Notes under the pieces: model-generated
The model's database searches: none
What the model was told of the DNA's origin: nothing
What the model saw: only the letters and a program-made list of their open reading frames with translations
Origin: Hypomyces perniciosus
Taxonomy: Eukaryota > Ascomycota > Sordariomycetes > Hypocreales > Hypocreaceae
Reading direction: 5' to 3'
Assembly: GCA_008477525.1 (NCBI GenBank)
Contig: SPDT01000005.1
Coordinates: forward strand, 2,790,001-2,854,000
Length of the DNA stretch: 64,000 nt
Program-made: the position numbers and the translations under genes
Part shown: piece by piece, positions 43,793 through 56,181 of the stretch
Position numbering within the stretch: position 1 is the first letter of the stretch
Layout of the letters: each line of letters starts with the position of its first letter

Positions 43793-44195
43793 TGTTGAGG
43801 GGGAATTGGCACTCTAAAACATATATACAATATACATACACACCTATATACAACAACTAGTATCGAGCGCGGGAACTGCGCTCCTGACAGAACCACGAAG
43901 CGGCGATTGAGTAATATAAGGGCTAAAAAGATACTGCAGATCATTTAATTATGATGCCGGCAGCTAAAAGCAACCAACAGTTACCTTTATACGCCTCAGT
44001 AACTGTATTCTTACCGGTAAGGTTATATATTAAAGGGGGAAGAAGGTTATTATTTATTAAACTAGGTCTATCTGTATATCTTTATACTCCCGTGCTTTCT
44101 TAATCCAGTAGCTGCTTAAATAAGCAGCTAACCTTTCTCAGGTAAACTAAAAGAAAAATACTAGTATATTAGGCATATCAGTTACCCCCGACAAA
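43793..44195 (-). repeat. Solo LTR of TGTCGGGG family inserted in copia-2 RNase H region
   Basis: About 403 bp reading TGTTGAGGGGGAATTGGC at the left and TTACCCCCGACAAA at the right; in LTR orientation it is on the minus strand. Flanked by ATAGTT at 43787-43792 and 44196-44201. It shares the GCGCGGGAAC-GCGC hairpin with copies at 36805 and 48181. It is the least RIP-mutated copy of the family here. Confidence 0.75.
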
Positions 44196-47100
44196 ATAGT
44201 TGCTTTTAAAGCTTGTAATATACTTTTCCAGAGCTTTATAATAGGTATTAGAATTATAAGAAACTATATTCCTTTATTAAACCTAAATTGTTTCGCAACT
44301 TTCTTAAAATAAGTTTTATAGGAAAGGTATATCTTATACTTTATATAATTGCAGGTAATTTTAATTTTTAAAAACTACTATATATCTCTTTTACTATAAA
44401 GCTTATACTTTACTTTTAAAGCGTTTAGTAGTTTAGTGTAAAGAGCTTTATTATTATAATAATATATAATTAAAATATTATTTATATAGAATATAATAAA
44501 GATTTTCTAAGCTTTATTATAAAAGAGATAGGGCTTTTTAGAGTTTAAGATTAACCTTTATTACTTTAAGGTTAAAGATAATTTATTAAACTATAGCTTT
44601 AGTGAGTCTTTTAAGTTATATAAAGCTTTCGCGAGCTTTAAATAAATACTTGGTTGCTTAAAACCCTTAGGGAGCTTATATATAATTAATTTCGAGTTTT
44701 TATCTTTTAAAGCGTTAAGAAAAGTATTTTTAATATTATATTACTTTAACTTAAAGTCGAATTTTACTGTAAAAGCAATAAATATATAGAAAGAATGTGC
44801 TGTTAATATAGCTGTATATATACTCTTTATAGTAAAGCGCTTTTATAAGTCCCTGCAGACTATAAAATAAGCTTTATAGTATTTTAAATTTCTATTTTAA
44901 TTAAATTTATAAGTAAAACCCTAATATACTAGTAGTGGCTTTATTATTACCTTTAAGCGTAATCTTTTACTAGGTCCCTTTTATATATAAAGAGTTAATC
45001 TTATTATATGCGGCTTACTTAAACCTATCTTTAAGTAAGTGTTTTATAAGCTCTTTCCAGTCTTTTAGCAGTTTCGCTAAATCCTTTCAGTAAATAATTA
45101 GCTTATTAAAAGCTATACTTTTCCGGGAAAAAGATTTATAGTTTATTGCTGTATTAAGAATAGTTAATACTATTTCTGCGCTTTTTAATTTATTGCTTAT
45201 TAGCTTTTATTAATTAAGCAGTAATTAATATAGTATTAAACTAAAGAGCCCAGTAATTATTAAATATATACCAGGCTTATTATCCTTAAAAGCAGTACTT
45301 AGGGTATATATCTTAATCCTATATACTAGGAGGTATTTATTAGCCTTTTTTATAAGTTATTTCCTTTAAAGTTTTAAACTTTTACAAGTATCAGCTACTG
45401 CTTTACTGCTTAAAGGATTATTAGTTAATATTTCCTTAAAGGTCTACTCTTTTTTTATAGAAATAGGCGAGTTTTTTATATGCTAGTCTACTTTCAGCTT
45501 TAGTAGACTATCCTTTTTTATTAGGTTATATACTCTTAACGTGCAAGGCCGTTCTTTTACTATATCCCTTTCTGCAGAAAGGGGTAAATTACTTGCTAAA
45601 GCGTTACTTAGGGTTCCTGTTAGCGCGCTGGTATTATTTATAAAGATTAACTGTTTTAAGGTAGCCTTTAGTATTTAAAGACTAAAAGGTCTTTTTAGGT
45701 ATACTAGTAGTTTATTTAAAGCGTTTATTAAACTATCTTTAATACTCTATATCTCTATTACCCTTAAAAGTATACTCTCTTTTTCTATATTACCTATAAA
45801 GGTATTTTTTATTGCGGGAATATATATAAGGAAAAGTTTAAATTTTAGTTTATTTTCTTTAACTTTATTAAATAACTTATTTAATTTAATTATAGACAGC
45901 TTATCCGCAATCTCTTTATTGCTATTAAAAAGCTAGTTTTATTAAACTATATATTCTTTATAATAATTACCTTTATTAAATAAAGTAATTAAATGCAATA
46001 TATATTATTTATAGTATAGCTAATAAAATATTTAATTAGCCCTTTAGGCTTAGTTTTAAATTCTCTCTTTTTTTAGCTAGCTTCGCGGTCTTTATTTAAT
46101 ATATAGGCGCGGCAGTTATATATATAGAGACTGCTTTAATCTAGCTGTAGGTGTATAAAAGGCTCCCTTATTAGAAAGGGCGCAAAGTCGCGGAACTATT
46201 ACTTTAATTTATTAATAGGTAATATTATATTAAGGCTGTATATAGGATTTATATTGATAATATACACTGTAGCTTTTGCGCTTTTAGGCTATAAATCAGT
46301 TAAAAGTCCTGCAGCTTTTAGTATTTTAATTAATTTATTTATAACTTTTTAACCTGCCTATTTTAAAGTGCTGTTTAGCTTATATATATAAAAAGGGGTA
46401 AGCTTTAAGATAATACCTTTTATATTAGCCTAGATCTAAAAGCGTAATAAACTCTTAACTGCAATTACAGCTTTTTTATTATTTTACCTAAAGAAGTATA
46501 TAAAGATATTATATTGCATTTTTACTATACTTATAAAGTTAAAAAGAGCATTAAAAATAGTTTCCTGTTCTTTATTTAATAAAAGGTGTATATATAGCTA
46601 TATAGTATATTTTTCTTTAAATACTAGAAGCTAGTTATCTTTATTATAGCCTTTAAAATAGTCTTAAAGATCCTAGTGCATTTTAAAGAATAGTTTTAGT
46701 GCTTATTTATTAGATAGTCTGTAAAAAATAACCTGTTTCGCGTATATAAAAGTATAAGCCTTATATTCTATATATATAGTTCCTTTAATATATATATTCC
46801 TTGTATTCTTTATAAGCGCTTTAAGCGCTTCTGGGCCTAGATATCTTAATTATAAATATTAAAGCTATTTAAAGTTATATTATAGTACTAAGGGATTATA
46901 TATTAGTCTTCTCCTACTTTTTAATACTATATAAATACTATAGTCTGCATTAGGAAAAATAAAAAGAGCTGTTAAGCTATTTAATATAGTATATTTAAAG
47001 ATAAGGGCAATATAAAGCGATAAAGGCTTATATTAAAGAAATAAAAGATTATACCTATACTCTACTTTCCCTATAATAGTATTTAAACTGGATATACTGG

Positions 47101-47352
47101 TGCGAAGTGTATTATTATACCCTATTAGCTATATCCCTGCTTTTTAAAGCTTTAATAAAAATATAATATTAATATAAAATCCTTTAACTATAGCTATATC
47201 CAAAAGCTTAATAAAGCGCGTTATCTTTTAATATAGATTATAGAAAGTATCCTTTAATAGACAATAACCTTTTTTAATTATTAAATAGCTAGCTTTTCCT
47301 ACTTTAACATAGTCCTCTTTTATATTTAAGATAAAGAAGCTAGGAATAAGGT

Positions 47353-47932
47353 TGTTGAAATAACAAGGTTATACTAAACCTCATTTAAGTGCAGCTTCTA
47401 GGAAGGTGCACCTAATACAGCAATAGGGAAACAACTAAGAGTCTAGTTAGGTTAACAATAAATGAACAATTGAATTGTAACTGAACTAATAGCTAGAAAG
47501 CTATAGAATATCTAGTGATATGCGGCTGGTGTAGAAGTGATTATATAAACAATAGCTTTGTCTTCTACAATAGTCCTCTGACCTAACAATAGGTGTGCGG
47601 TGGCAGAATTGGGTTCGTGGCCGCATTCCTATTTTCCGCAAAATTCATTTATATATAAAATCAGTCAAATCGACTCACGGCTATACAAACGGGAAACCAT
47701 TTTGGTCAGATTTTTCACAATAGCCATTATGGCCATTGTATTGAGTCTAGGGTAGGCGGGGTAGCTGGTCCTAGCTCAATTGTTATCGTTGAAGATAACA
47801 GAAATTTCCTGACTTACACCGAAGCTCCTCTGGAACTCGGTCCTAGCGTCGGGCCTAATTCCGGGTCTAGCTAAAATAGGAAGGTTACCCAATTACACAG
47901 AAATCCTTGCTTTTTAGCCCTCCTTTTTAACA
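47353..47932 (-). repeat. Solo LTR of copia-1 family with target duplication
   Basis: A 580-bp LTR in reverse orientation, from TGTTGAAATAACAAGG to CTCCTTTTTAACA. Flanked by AAGGT at 47348-47352 and 47933-47937, a perfect 5-bp duplication. It is nearly free of RIP-type changes and stands out as GC-balanced. It matches the full-length element's 5' LTR (49664) over its whole length. Confidence 0.88.
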
Positions 47933-48180
47933 AAGGTAATTCCTACTATTTATAAAATGAATAGCACTATATATATTAAAAAGGGTGCTTTAAAAGAGGC
48001 AGTAAAGTATATCCTATATATTAATATATATTAATACACTTATCGAGTATACTGTAAGGCTTACATTTTCCTTATTAATTAAGTCTAGGGAGATTAAAGC
48101 AGCTATAATAGTTAAGGCTGTTCTTCTTTATATTAAGGCAGTAAAGTTAATACCCTTTTTACTAAACTTCTTATAGGTAA

Positions 48181-48585
48181 TTTGTCGGGGGTAACTGATA
48201 TACCTAACGCACCAGCATTTTTTTTTATTAGCTTACCTGAAAAAGGTTGGCTGCTTATTTAAGCAGCTACTGGATTAGGAAAGCATAAAAGTATAAAGAT
48301 ATACAGATAGACCTAGTTTAATATACAATAACCTTCTTCCCCCTTTAATATATAACCCCACCTATAAGAACACAGTCGCTGAGGCGTATAAAGGTAACTA
48401 TTAATTACATTTAGCTGCCGGCATTACAATCAAATAATCTGCAGTATCGTTTTAGCCCCTATATTATTTAATTGCTGCTTTATAGTTCTGTTAAAAGCGC
48501 GGTTCCCGCACTCAATACTAGTCATTATATATAGGTGTATATATATATTGTATATATGTTTTAGAGTGCTAATTCCCCCTTAACA
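48181..48585 (+). repeat. LTR of TGTCGGGG family (plus orientation)
   Basis: Starts TTTGTCGGGGGTAACTGATA and ends AATTCCCCCTTAACA, about 405 bp, the reverse complement of the copy at 43793. No matching flanking duplication was seen, so it may be a solo LTR or the remaining end of a larger element. Confidence 0.7.
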
Positions 48586-49658
48586 AAACTAGTAACTAAG
48601 ATAAAGGGAAATCTTAGGGATTATATCCTAGAAAGTAATCACTAAAGGCACTTTTATACTGCTACCAAGACCCACCTTTACTTAACTACTAATAAAATTA
48701 TAGGCTAGCTTTACCCAGTCTCTATATAAATACAAGACAATTAACTGAGGGAAACAGCCTAAAACCCTTTCTATAACTATTTAATATAGATTAATATAAT
48801 ATTTAACTCTGAAAACGCAGGTTATCTGGTTGCAATTTCCGAAAAGATATTAAGATTAGTTAACTTAAGCGTAATGCGCTAAAATATAATAAAAGAGCAG
48901 AACCTTAAGAAACTACTAGTTAATAATACCTACTAATCGAGAGTTAAGATTTTAAGGAAAATTACTAAAAGACTAGTCGCTATAGTAAAAGTAAATATAT
49001 AGGTAAAATAGTTAATATTATATAACCTAAGCCCCTTTAAACTATTAATATATTATTATAACCCCTATTTTATTTACTAGTAGGTAGGTTAATAAATGGA
49101 ATAGCTATAAGGGGCTAATAAGGGATATATTAATTATTTAATCTTTTAGTATAAAGACTTTATTTTAGTTTTATTAACATTCTTAGCTAGGTTTTTCTTA
49201 ACTCTAAATAAAAGTATTATTTTTACTGCTTTTATAATCTCTAGTATATAGGCTATCTTTACTTATATTAAAGATATTTAAAGAAGATATAAAAACGATA
49301 ATAACCTAATATCTCGCAACTAGTATTAATACAGGAAGCTATCCTTAAAAGACTAGCTGATTTCTTTATTCTAGATAAATAAACATAACCTTTCTTTTTT
49401 ATGAAAAAACTCCTGATATTAATAAAATGTATCGCTATAGCTTTATTACTAAAAGAATATATCCCTTTTTTAGCTAAAAGAAGAATACTCCTTCAAAGGC
49501 TAGTTATCTAAGTTAAATAACTTTAATCTGCAGGAGAAAGGGCATTTTTTTATTAAAGAACTATTTAATTAAGACTCTGATAATTTACTTTAATTTAAAG
49601 TAAAAGAGTCTAAATTAAACCAATAACCTCCTTTTACTAGGATACTAGACGCAACTTT
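48586..49658. other. AT-rich unidentified region left of copia-1
   Basis: About 1.07 kb. Plus-strand frames look like decayed coding sequence (many TAA/TAG in CAA/CAG context), but no domain was recognised. It may be the 5' part of the gypsy remnant that continues after the copia-1 insertion at 56182. Confidence 0.35.
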
Positions 49659-49663
49659 ATTTT

Positions 49664-50242
49664 TGTTAAAAAGGAGGGCTAAAAAGCAAGGATTTCTGTG
49701 TAATTGGGTAACCTTCCTATTCTGGCTAGACCCGGAATTAGGCCCGACGCTAGGACCGAGTTCCGGAGGAACTTCGGTGTAAGTCAGGAAATTTCTGTTA
49801 TCCTCAACAATAACAATTGAGCTAGGATCGGCTACCCCGCCTACCCTAGACTCAATACAATGGGCATAATGGCCATTGTGAAAAATCTAACCAAAATGGT
49901 TTCCCGTTTGTATAGCCGTGAGTCGATTTGACTGATTTTATATATAAATGAATTTTGCGGAAAATAGGAATACGGCCACAAACCCAATTCTGCCACTACA
50001 CACCTATTATTAGGTCGGAGGACTATTGTAGAAGACAACGCTATTGTTTATATAATCACTTCTACACCAGCCGCATATCACTAGATATTCTATAGCTTTC
50101 TAGCTATTAGTTCAGTTACAATTCAATTGTTTATCTATTGTTAACCTAACTAGACTCTCAGTCGTTTCCTTATTGCTGCGTTATATACAGCTTCCTAGAA
50201 GCTATACATAATAAGGTTCAGTATAACCTTATTATTTTAACA
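49664..50242 (+). repeat. Copia-1 5' LTR (579 bp)
   Basis: TGTTAAAAAGG...TTATTTTAACA, TG...CA ends. The internal region begins GGTTATAAGCC. It is fairly GC-rich and less mutated than the 3' LTR. Confidence 0.9.
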
Positions 50243-53200
50243 GGTTATAAGCCTGGGAGAGTTTTCCTTGGGTCTCTATTAGTGGATTTTTCTAGTAGTT
50301 ATAGCACTTCCCCTAGCGCTACTACAGTACTTATAGTGGGTTTTTATAGTGCTTATCCTAGTGCTTATATTAGCATTCTTAGATTTTAGCTACTAGAAGC
50401 TATTCCTAGGCTTCTACTATAAATACTATTATAGTTATAGTAATACTACTTGTATTACATTTTCTATATCCTATATAGTATATTCCTTATTTTTATAGGA
50501 TATAGGTCTGACATTAGCAGTATAAGTCGACCTATTAAGGCTCCTAGCAGCCCTATTTCCTTAATTAAGGATAATAGCTCTCCTTAGCAGTAAAGGGATC
50601 TATTTATTTAGGTGCAGAATATAGAATAAGAGCTTCAGGCACAGAGGGCTTTAACTGAGACAGTAAAGGCATAGTTAAAGGGTCAGAATAACACTATAAC
50701 TCAGTTATCTAATACTTTAGCTAGCCTAGCTGCTGCTATATCAGGGCTTTAACAATAGACTACTAGTCTAATATAAATTAACCCTATAGCCCCTATTTTA
50801 GTGCCAATACAAGCTCCTACTCCTATTCCTATACTAGTCCAGGTTCCATTTACATCTATTCTTTAACCCCAGACCACTATTTCTACTTTAAATAATAGTC
50901 TTATTAAAGAGGCATTAAAAAAGGTCTATAGCTTTCTAGAAAGCTATAAGCTAGTAGGCCTTAATAATTTTAATTAGTAAAAACAGTCTTTAAGTATTAT
51001 ATTAAAGGCTATAGATTACTATGCTTTTATAGAAAATCCTATAGTTACTGATTCTTTATCTAATTTAAAACAGGCCTTATTATTTATATTAATTAAGGAT
51101 AGCTTAACAGCTATTCCTGCTGCATCTATTGCTTGGATTCAAAGCCTAAAAGAAGCATTTTTAGCATTAAAGAGACAATATAGCTACTCTAATACTTTAT
51201 AGAAAGATTCCCTTTATAGGGAATTTCATTTATTAAATTACAGTAATTATAAAGGATCTTTAACTGAATTTAATGCTATTTTTAATGGCTTATTAGCTAA
51301 GCTAGCTATTTTAAAGGTTAATATTAATATACTAGACTAAGTAAATTAATATTTAAATGCCTTAGAAAAGACTTTTCCTTAATAGGCTAAACGAATTAAA
51401 GGAACTATTAGATTTAGTAGAGCTATTAGGCAATCTACTAAAGGTTTTAATATTTAGTGTTTTATAGCAAATATATTAAAAGAAACTAAAAATCCATCTT
51501 CTACTATATATAAAGTTAATAAGGCCTTAGGGCCTTCTAAATCCCCTAATTAAAAGCCAGCTTCTAATTCCTAAAAGAGGAAAAGAAATTAAAAGAATTA
51601 AGGAAATCAAAAGAATCAGAAGAATTAATAAAACCAGAAGCAAGCTATAAATAATTCTGCTTTTGCTAGTATATATTATTTAACTACTAGAGGGTATAGC
51701 TTAAAAGAGCTATTCAAAGAGTCTTTTACTAAATCTATTAATAGTTTAGATAGTAATCTAGATCTTTTATAAACCCTAAACGCTAAAAAAGGCAAAAAAC
51801 CTTTTAAGCCTTCTAAATCTTTTAAAAAACCTAAACCCTTTAGACTTCCTATTTAGGATAGTCTATTATATAATACTGGATCTATAGTTTATATAGTTAA
51901 TTCTAGGAAATAGTTTATAGACTATAGACCTAATAATAGGGAACTAGGCATTATTTATATTAGCGGGGGTTTTATTACACTTAAAGGAATAGGTATAGCC
52001 ACTTTTAATATCTTTAATAAAGATAATAACTATAAAAAGATAATATTATTAAATACCCTCTTCTGCCTATAGCTAGATGTTAACCTTATAAGTAGTTTAA
52101 GGCACTATTAAGCTAAAGGATATATTTAGTATAATACTCTTTTTACTAAATCAATATAGCCAATAAAGCTGCTAAATCCCTTAAAATATAGTTTTTTCCT
52201 TACTATTAAAGGATATACTATACTATATAGCTATATAAATAGCTATAGAGCTTATAGCTTTATATAGGTTTAAATTCTTGCTATTAGTAAGGAAAAGGCT
52301 AAGGAATATATAGCTATTCTAGAAGTAATAGCTTTGAAAAAACAATTAATAAGATCTAGTCCTAGGCTTATTAAAAAGAATAATTTTAAAGGAAAGGATC
52401 TCTCTAAACTCCCTGAAACCCTAGGCTAAGTGGAGGATTAAGGGCCCTGTATGCCCTTATTGCCTGAGGAAATAAAGGGGAATAAGCCTATAGAGGATAC
52501 CCTTATAAAGGAAAGGCCCTATATGCCTAGGGAATCCTCTATTACTAAAGATCTAAAGGTTATTGAGCCAATTAAACTAAAGGGAGATACTATTACTAAT
52601 AGTACTAGCTATAAGCTGCTGAAGCTAGCCCTCTTATAGCATAAAAGACTAGGTTATATTAGCTTAAATCTGCTAAAGAAGACAGCTAAAATAACTACTG
52701 GAATTCCTAACTTTAATTCTATTAAAAAGACTAAATTCTACTGCTTAGCGTATAATAAGGGAAAAGCTATTAAGAGGCTTTATTTAAAGCCAATTCCTAA
52801 TCCACTAGCCTCTCTAGATTGTTTAAAAGCTAATATTTTCTCTATAAAGCCAATGCCTTATAATAAGGCCCCTATTAATCTTTTAATTATCAATAGAAAA
52901 TCAAAATATAGGTAGCTATTCCTTTTAAGAGATTATAGTGGACCCACCCTTCTAGCTACTATATAAAGCTTTGTAAATAGCCTAAAACCGCAATATAACC
53001 GGTATCTTAAAGAATTTCATTATAATAGTGGAAAGGAAATTAATTAGGAACTTTAGACCTAATTCTTTTCCTTAGGAATTATATATTCCTATAGTAGCCT
53101 TTATATTTACAAGTAGAATAGTTTAATAGAATGCTTTATTATAGTTTTATTAAATAGGCTATAGGCTACTATTATAGCGGCTAACCTACTATTATATCTT

Positions 53201-55597
53201 TAAAATTTTATTATTACTGCAGTTCTTAAATTAATTAACTATATAGCTATTATTAATAAGGACTCCACCCTTTATTAAGAATTATATAAAGACCTAGACC
53301 TTAATAAGGATTATAAGCCTAATCTGCAAAGATATAGGATTATTGGCTTTTATTGTAAGGTATTTATTCTGTAAAAACAAAGGGCTAAAGGCTATAAATT
53401 AGCCCTTAAGACTAAAACTGGGAGACTACTAGCAGTTTTAGGTAATAATACCTATTTTATTTATATTCTAACTAGATATATAGTCTTTAAATTATTAACT
53501 ATAAAGCTATATAACAATAAAATTCCTAAACTTTAAATCTTAAAGCCTATTACAGGTTAGGATAATAAGGAATTAAAGGGAGAAATAGAGCTAGATTCTA
53601 TAAATTAAATAATTCCTAGCTCTTAAGATATTAATCCCTTACTCCTTAACCCTATTCTAGAGGGAGTACCCACTATTATTCCCTCTATTTCTATACTAGT
53701 TATATAAGACTCTGCGGTTATAGAGGACCCTATAAATATAGATATATCCTACTTTCTCTATAATAGCGTTAGAAAGCTAGCCTTTCCAGCTACTGCAGCA
53801 CAAGACCCTTAAACGCTTAAGTAAATACTTTATAGTCCTAATAAGATTAAGTAGCTAGCAGCGATTTATAGCGAATTTGACTAGCTAGTTAAATAATATA
53901 CCTTTTCTTTTATTAAGCGTAATAGTATTTTTAAAGGCAGGAATCCTATTATTAGTTAATTAGTTTTAAAGACTAAAAAAGACTAAAATAATAAAATAGT
54001 TAAATTTAAAGCTAGGCTAGTTGCTAGGGACTTCCAACAACTAAAAGGAATAGATTTCAACTAAACGTTCGCCTTAATAGCTGTTCCCTTTACCTGGCGG
54101 CTTCTATTAGCCCTAGCTATTATCTATAACTAGGAAATCGAACAAATCGACTTCATTAATATATTTCTTAACAGGATACTTAAGGAAACTATTTTCTTTA
54201 ACTTCCTTAAAGGATTTAAAGACTATACCAGTCAAGCTTCCTTTAAGATTAAGTTTATTCTTAGAAAACTGGGTTATAACCCTGATATAGATTAGGTTAT
54301 TCAGTTATAGAAAGCTCTTTATAGCCTAAAACAGTCCCTTAAAGAATAGCAATAGGCTTTATAAGCCTTAAGAAATAAACTAGGATATAATCCTTTAATT
54401 TCTAACTTTACTATTCTCTATAATCTAAATAATAGTATTTTTATTATTACTTATATAGATAACTGTCTTTTTATTAGACCAGATAAAAAAGCTATAGCCT
54501 AGCTAAAGCTAGCTTTTAATAAAGTCTATATTATAGAAGATAAAGGCCCTGCCTTTTTCTTTTTAAGGGTTTAAATAGTTAAAGATAGAAAAAGAGGCCT
54601 TTTTTGGCTTTCCTAGAAACAGTATATTACTAAAGCTATAGAGTTTTTTAACTTTTAAAACTCTAAGCCTATTTAATTACCCCTATAGCCTTTTATTTTA
54701 GCTAATAAAACTATAACTAAATTAAATAAAGCTAATATTAAGCTTTTTTAAGCTATTATTAGTACTATTATCTATTTAATAATTTATACTTAAATAAATA
54801 CTAGCTTTCTAGTCTAGTGGCTAGCTAAACAATTTCAAGGCCTTTATAAAAAGCACTTAAACGCAGCCTATAACCTATTATAGTATTTAAATAGTACCCA
54901 GGATCTAGCTATTTAATATACTAGAAAATCTAGTCCTATACTTATTAGTTATTGCAATAGTGATTTTACTAGGGATAAAGAATTAAGCAAATCGACTTAT
55001 AGCTATATTATTATAGTTGCTAATAGGCTAATTAGCTGGAAATTAAAAAGGGGCTTAACTATCTGTCTCTTTACGCTAAAAGTAGAGTTTATAGCTTTTA
55101 TAGAAGCTACTAGGGAGATTCAGTGGCTTATTGGCCTATATAAAGAGGTAGATCGACCAATTAAACAGCCAATCTCTTTACTTAACGACAATAAAGGTGC
55201 TATTTCTACTTTAAATAACCCTACCCTTTATAATCGAATAAAATATACTTGGTTGCAGTTTAATTATATTAGGGAATAGGTTAAAAATAGCGTTATTACA
55301 GTTAACTACCTGGAAACCAGTAAAATGGTTACTAATAGGCTTACTAAGCCTCTTCCAGGTCCAAAATTAAGGAATTTTATAAGTCTCCTTAATCTTAAAA
55401 TTTTACCTAAAGTATATACTTAAGGTTCTTACCTTTTTTATAGCTATTAGCTATTTTATAGCTATTAGCTATCTTTATTATTTTATCTTTAGCTATATTA
55501 ACTATCCTTTTTATTTTTTATATTCTAGTTACTTTCCTATATCTAGATCCTATATCTACTTTAAAGTTATATAGGATAGTATTTATTTTAGAGGGAG

Positions 55598-56176
55598 TAT
55601 TAAAAAGGAGGGCTAAAAAGCAAGGATTTCTGTATAATTAAGTAACCTTTTTATTTTGGCTAGACCTGGAATTAGGCCTAACGCTAGGACCGAGTTCTAG
55701 AGGAACTTTAGTGTAAGTCAGGAAATTTCTGTAATCCTTAACGATAATAATTAAGCTAGGATCGGCTACCCTGCCTACCCTAGACTCAATACAATGGGCA
55801 TAATAGCCATTGTGAAAAATCTAACTAAAATGGTTTCCCGTTTATATGGCCGTAAGTCGATTTGACCGATTTTATATATAAATGAATTTTGCGGAAAATA
55901 GGAATGCGGCTATAAACCTAATTCTGTTACCGCACACCTATTATTAAGTCGGAGGACTATTGTAGAAGATAAAGCTATTGTTTATACAATCACTTCTATA
56001 CCAGCCGCACATCACTAGATATTCTATAGCTTTCTAGCTATTAGTTCAGTTATAATTCAATTGTTTATCTATTGTTAACCTAACTAGACTCTTAGTCGTT
56101 TCCTTATTGCTGCATTATATGCAGCTTCCTAGAAGCCATATATAATAAGGTTCAGTATAACCTTGTTATTTTAACA
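55598..56176 (+). repeat. Copia-1 3' LTR (579 bp)
   Basis: TATTAAAAAGG...TTATTTTAACA; the first dinucleotide TG has become TA. It carries more C-to-T/G-to-A differences than the 5' LTR while having the same length. Confidence 0.9.
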
Positions 56177-56181
56177 ATTTT

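Larger units (their letters stand above)
41492..48180 (-). mobile_element. Ty1/copia element 2 (minus strand), RIP-inactivated, interrupted by two LTRs
   Basis: A 3' LTR at 41492-41757 adjoins a polypurine tract (CTGGGGGG on the minus strand). Through RIP stops the minus strand reads a copia RT at about 44575-44880 (NTFLNALKDKN, KLPKGFKQPSIYLKLAKALY), its YIDD-equivalent region near 44480, then continues across an inserted LTR (43793-44195) into KKVGLVLYTAIITRPDIA and an RNase H ending near 43110. Integrase and gag should lie rightwards to about 48180 but are hard to read. The 5' LTR was not found in the window. The right limit is approximate. A solo LTR is also inserted at 47353-47932. Confidence 0.75.
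49664..56176 (+). mobile_element. Full-length Ty1/copia element 1, RIP-inactivated
   Basis: 6,513 bp with 579-bp LTRs at 49664-50242 and 55598-56176, flanked by ATTTT (49659-49663 and 56177-56181). Purine-rich AGAGGGAG directly precedes the 3' LTR. Reading the plus strand through RIP stops gives, in copia order: gag (about 50600-51600), protease (NTGSIVYIVNSRK, about 51870), a gag-pre-integrase motif (HKRLGYISL, about 52633), integrase, reverse transcriptase (about 54050-54600: GIDFN, then IEQIDFINIFLNR), and RNase H (about 54950-55390: TWLQFNYIRE and LTKPLPGPKLRNF). Integrase before RT is diagnostic of copia. Stops are almost all TAA/TAG where CAA, CAG or TGG is expected. Confidence 0.93.

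Noticed and set aside
43793..44195. Calling the 403-bp repeat a MITE because of its short inverted ends
   Set aside because: Ends read TG...CA in one orientation, with internal AT-rich promoter-like sequence, so a solo LTR is the simpler reading. The 6-bp duplication keeps some doubt.
49841..50038. 65-codon minus ORF
   Set aside because: Lies entirely within the copia-1 5' LTR.
52451..52639. 62-codon plus ORF
   Set aside because: It is an open segment of the RIP-mutated copia-1 polyprotein just before the gag-pre-integrase motif, not a separate gene.
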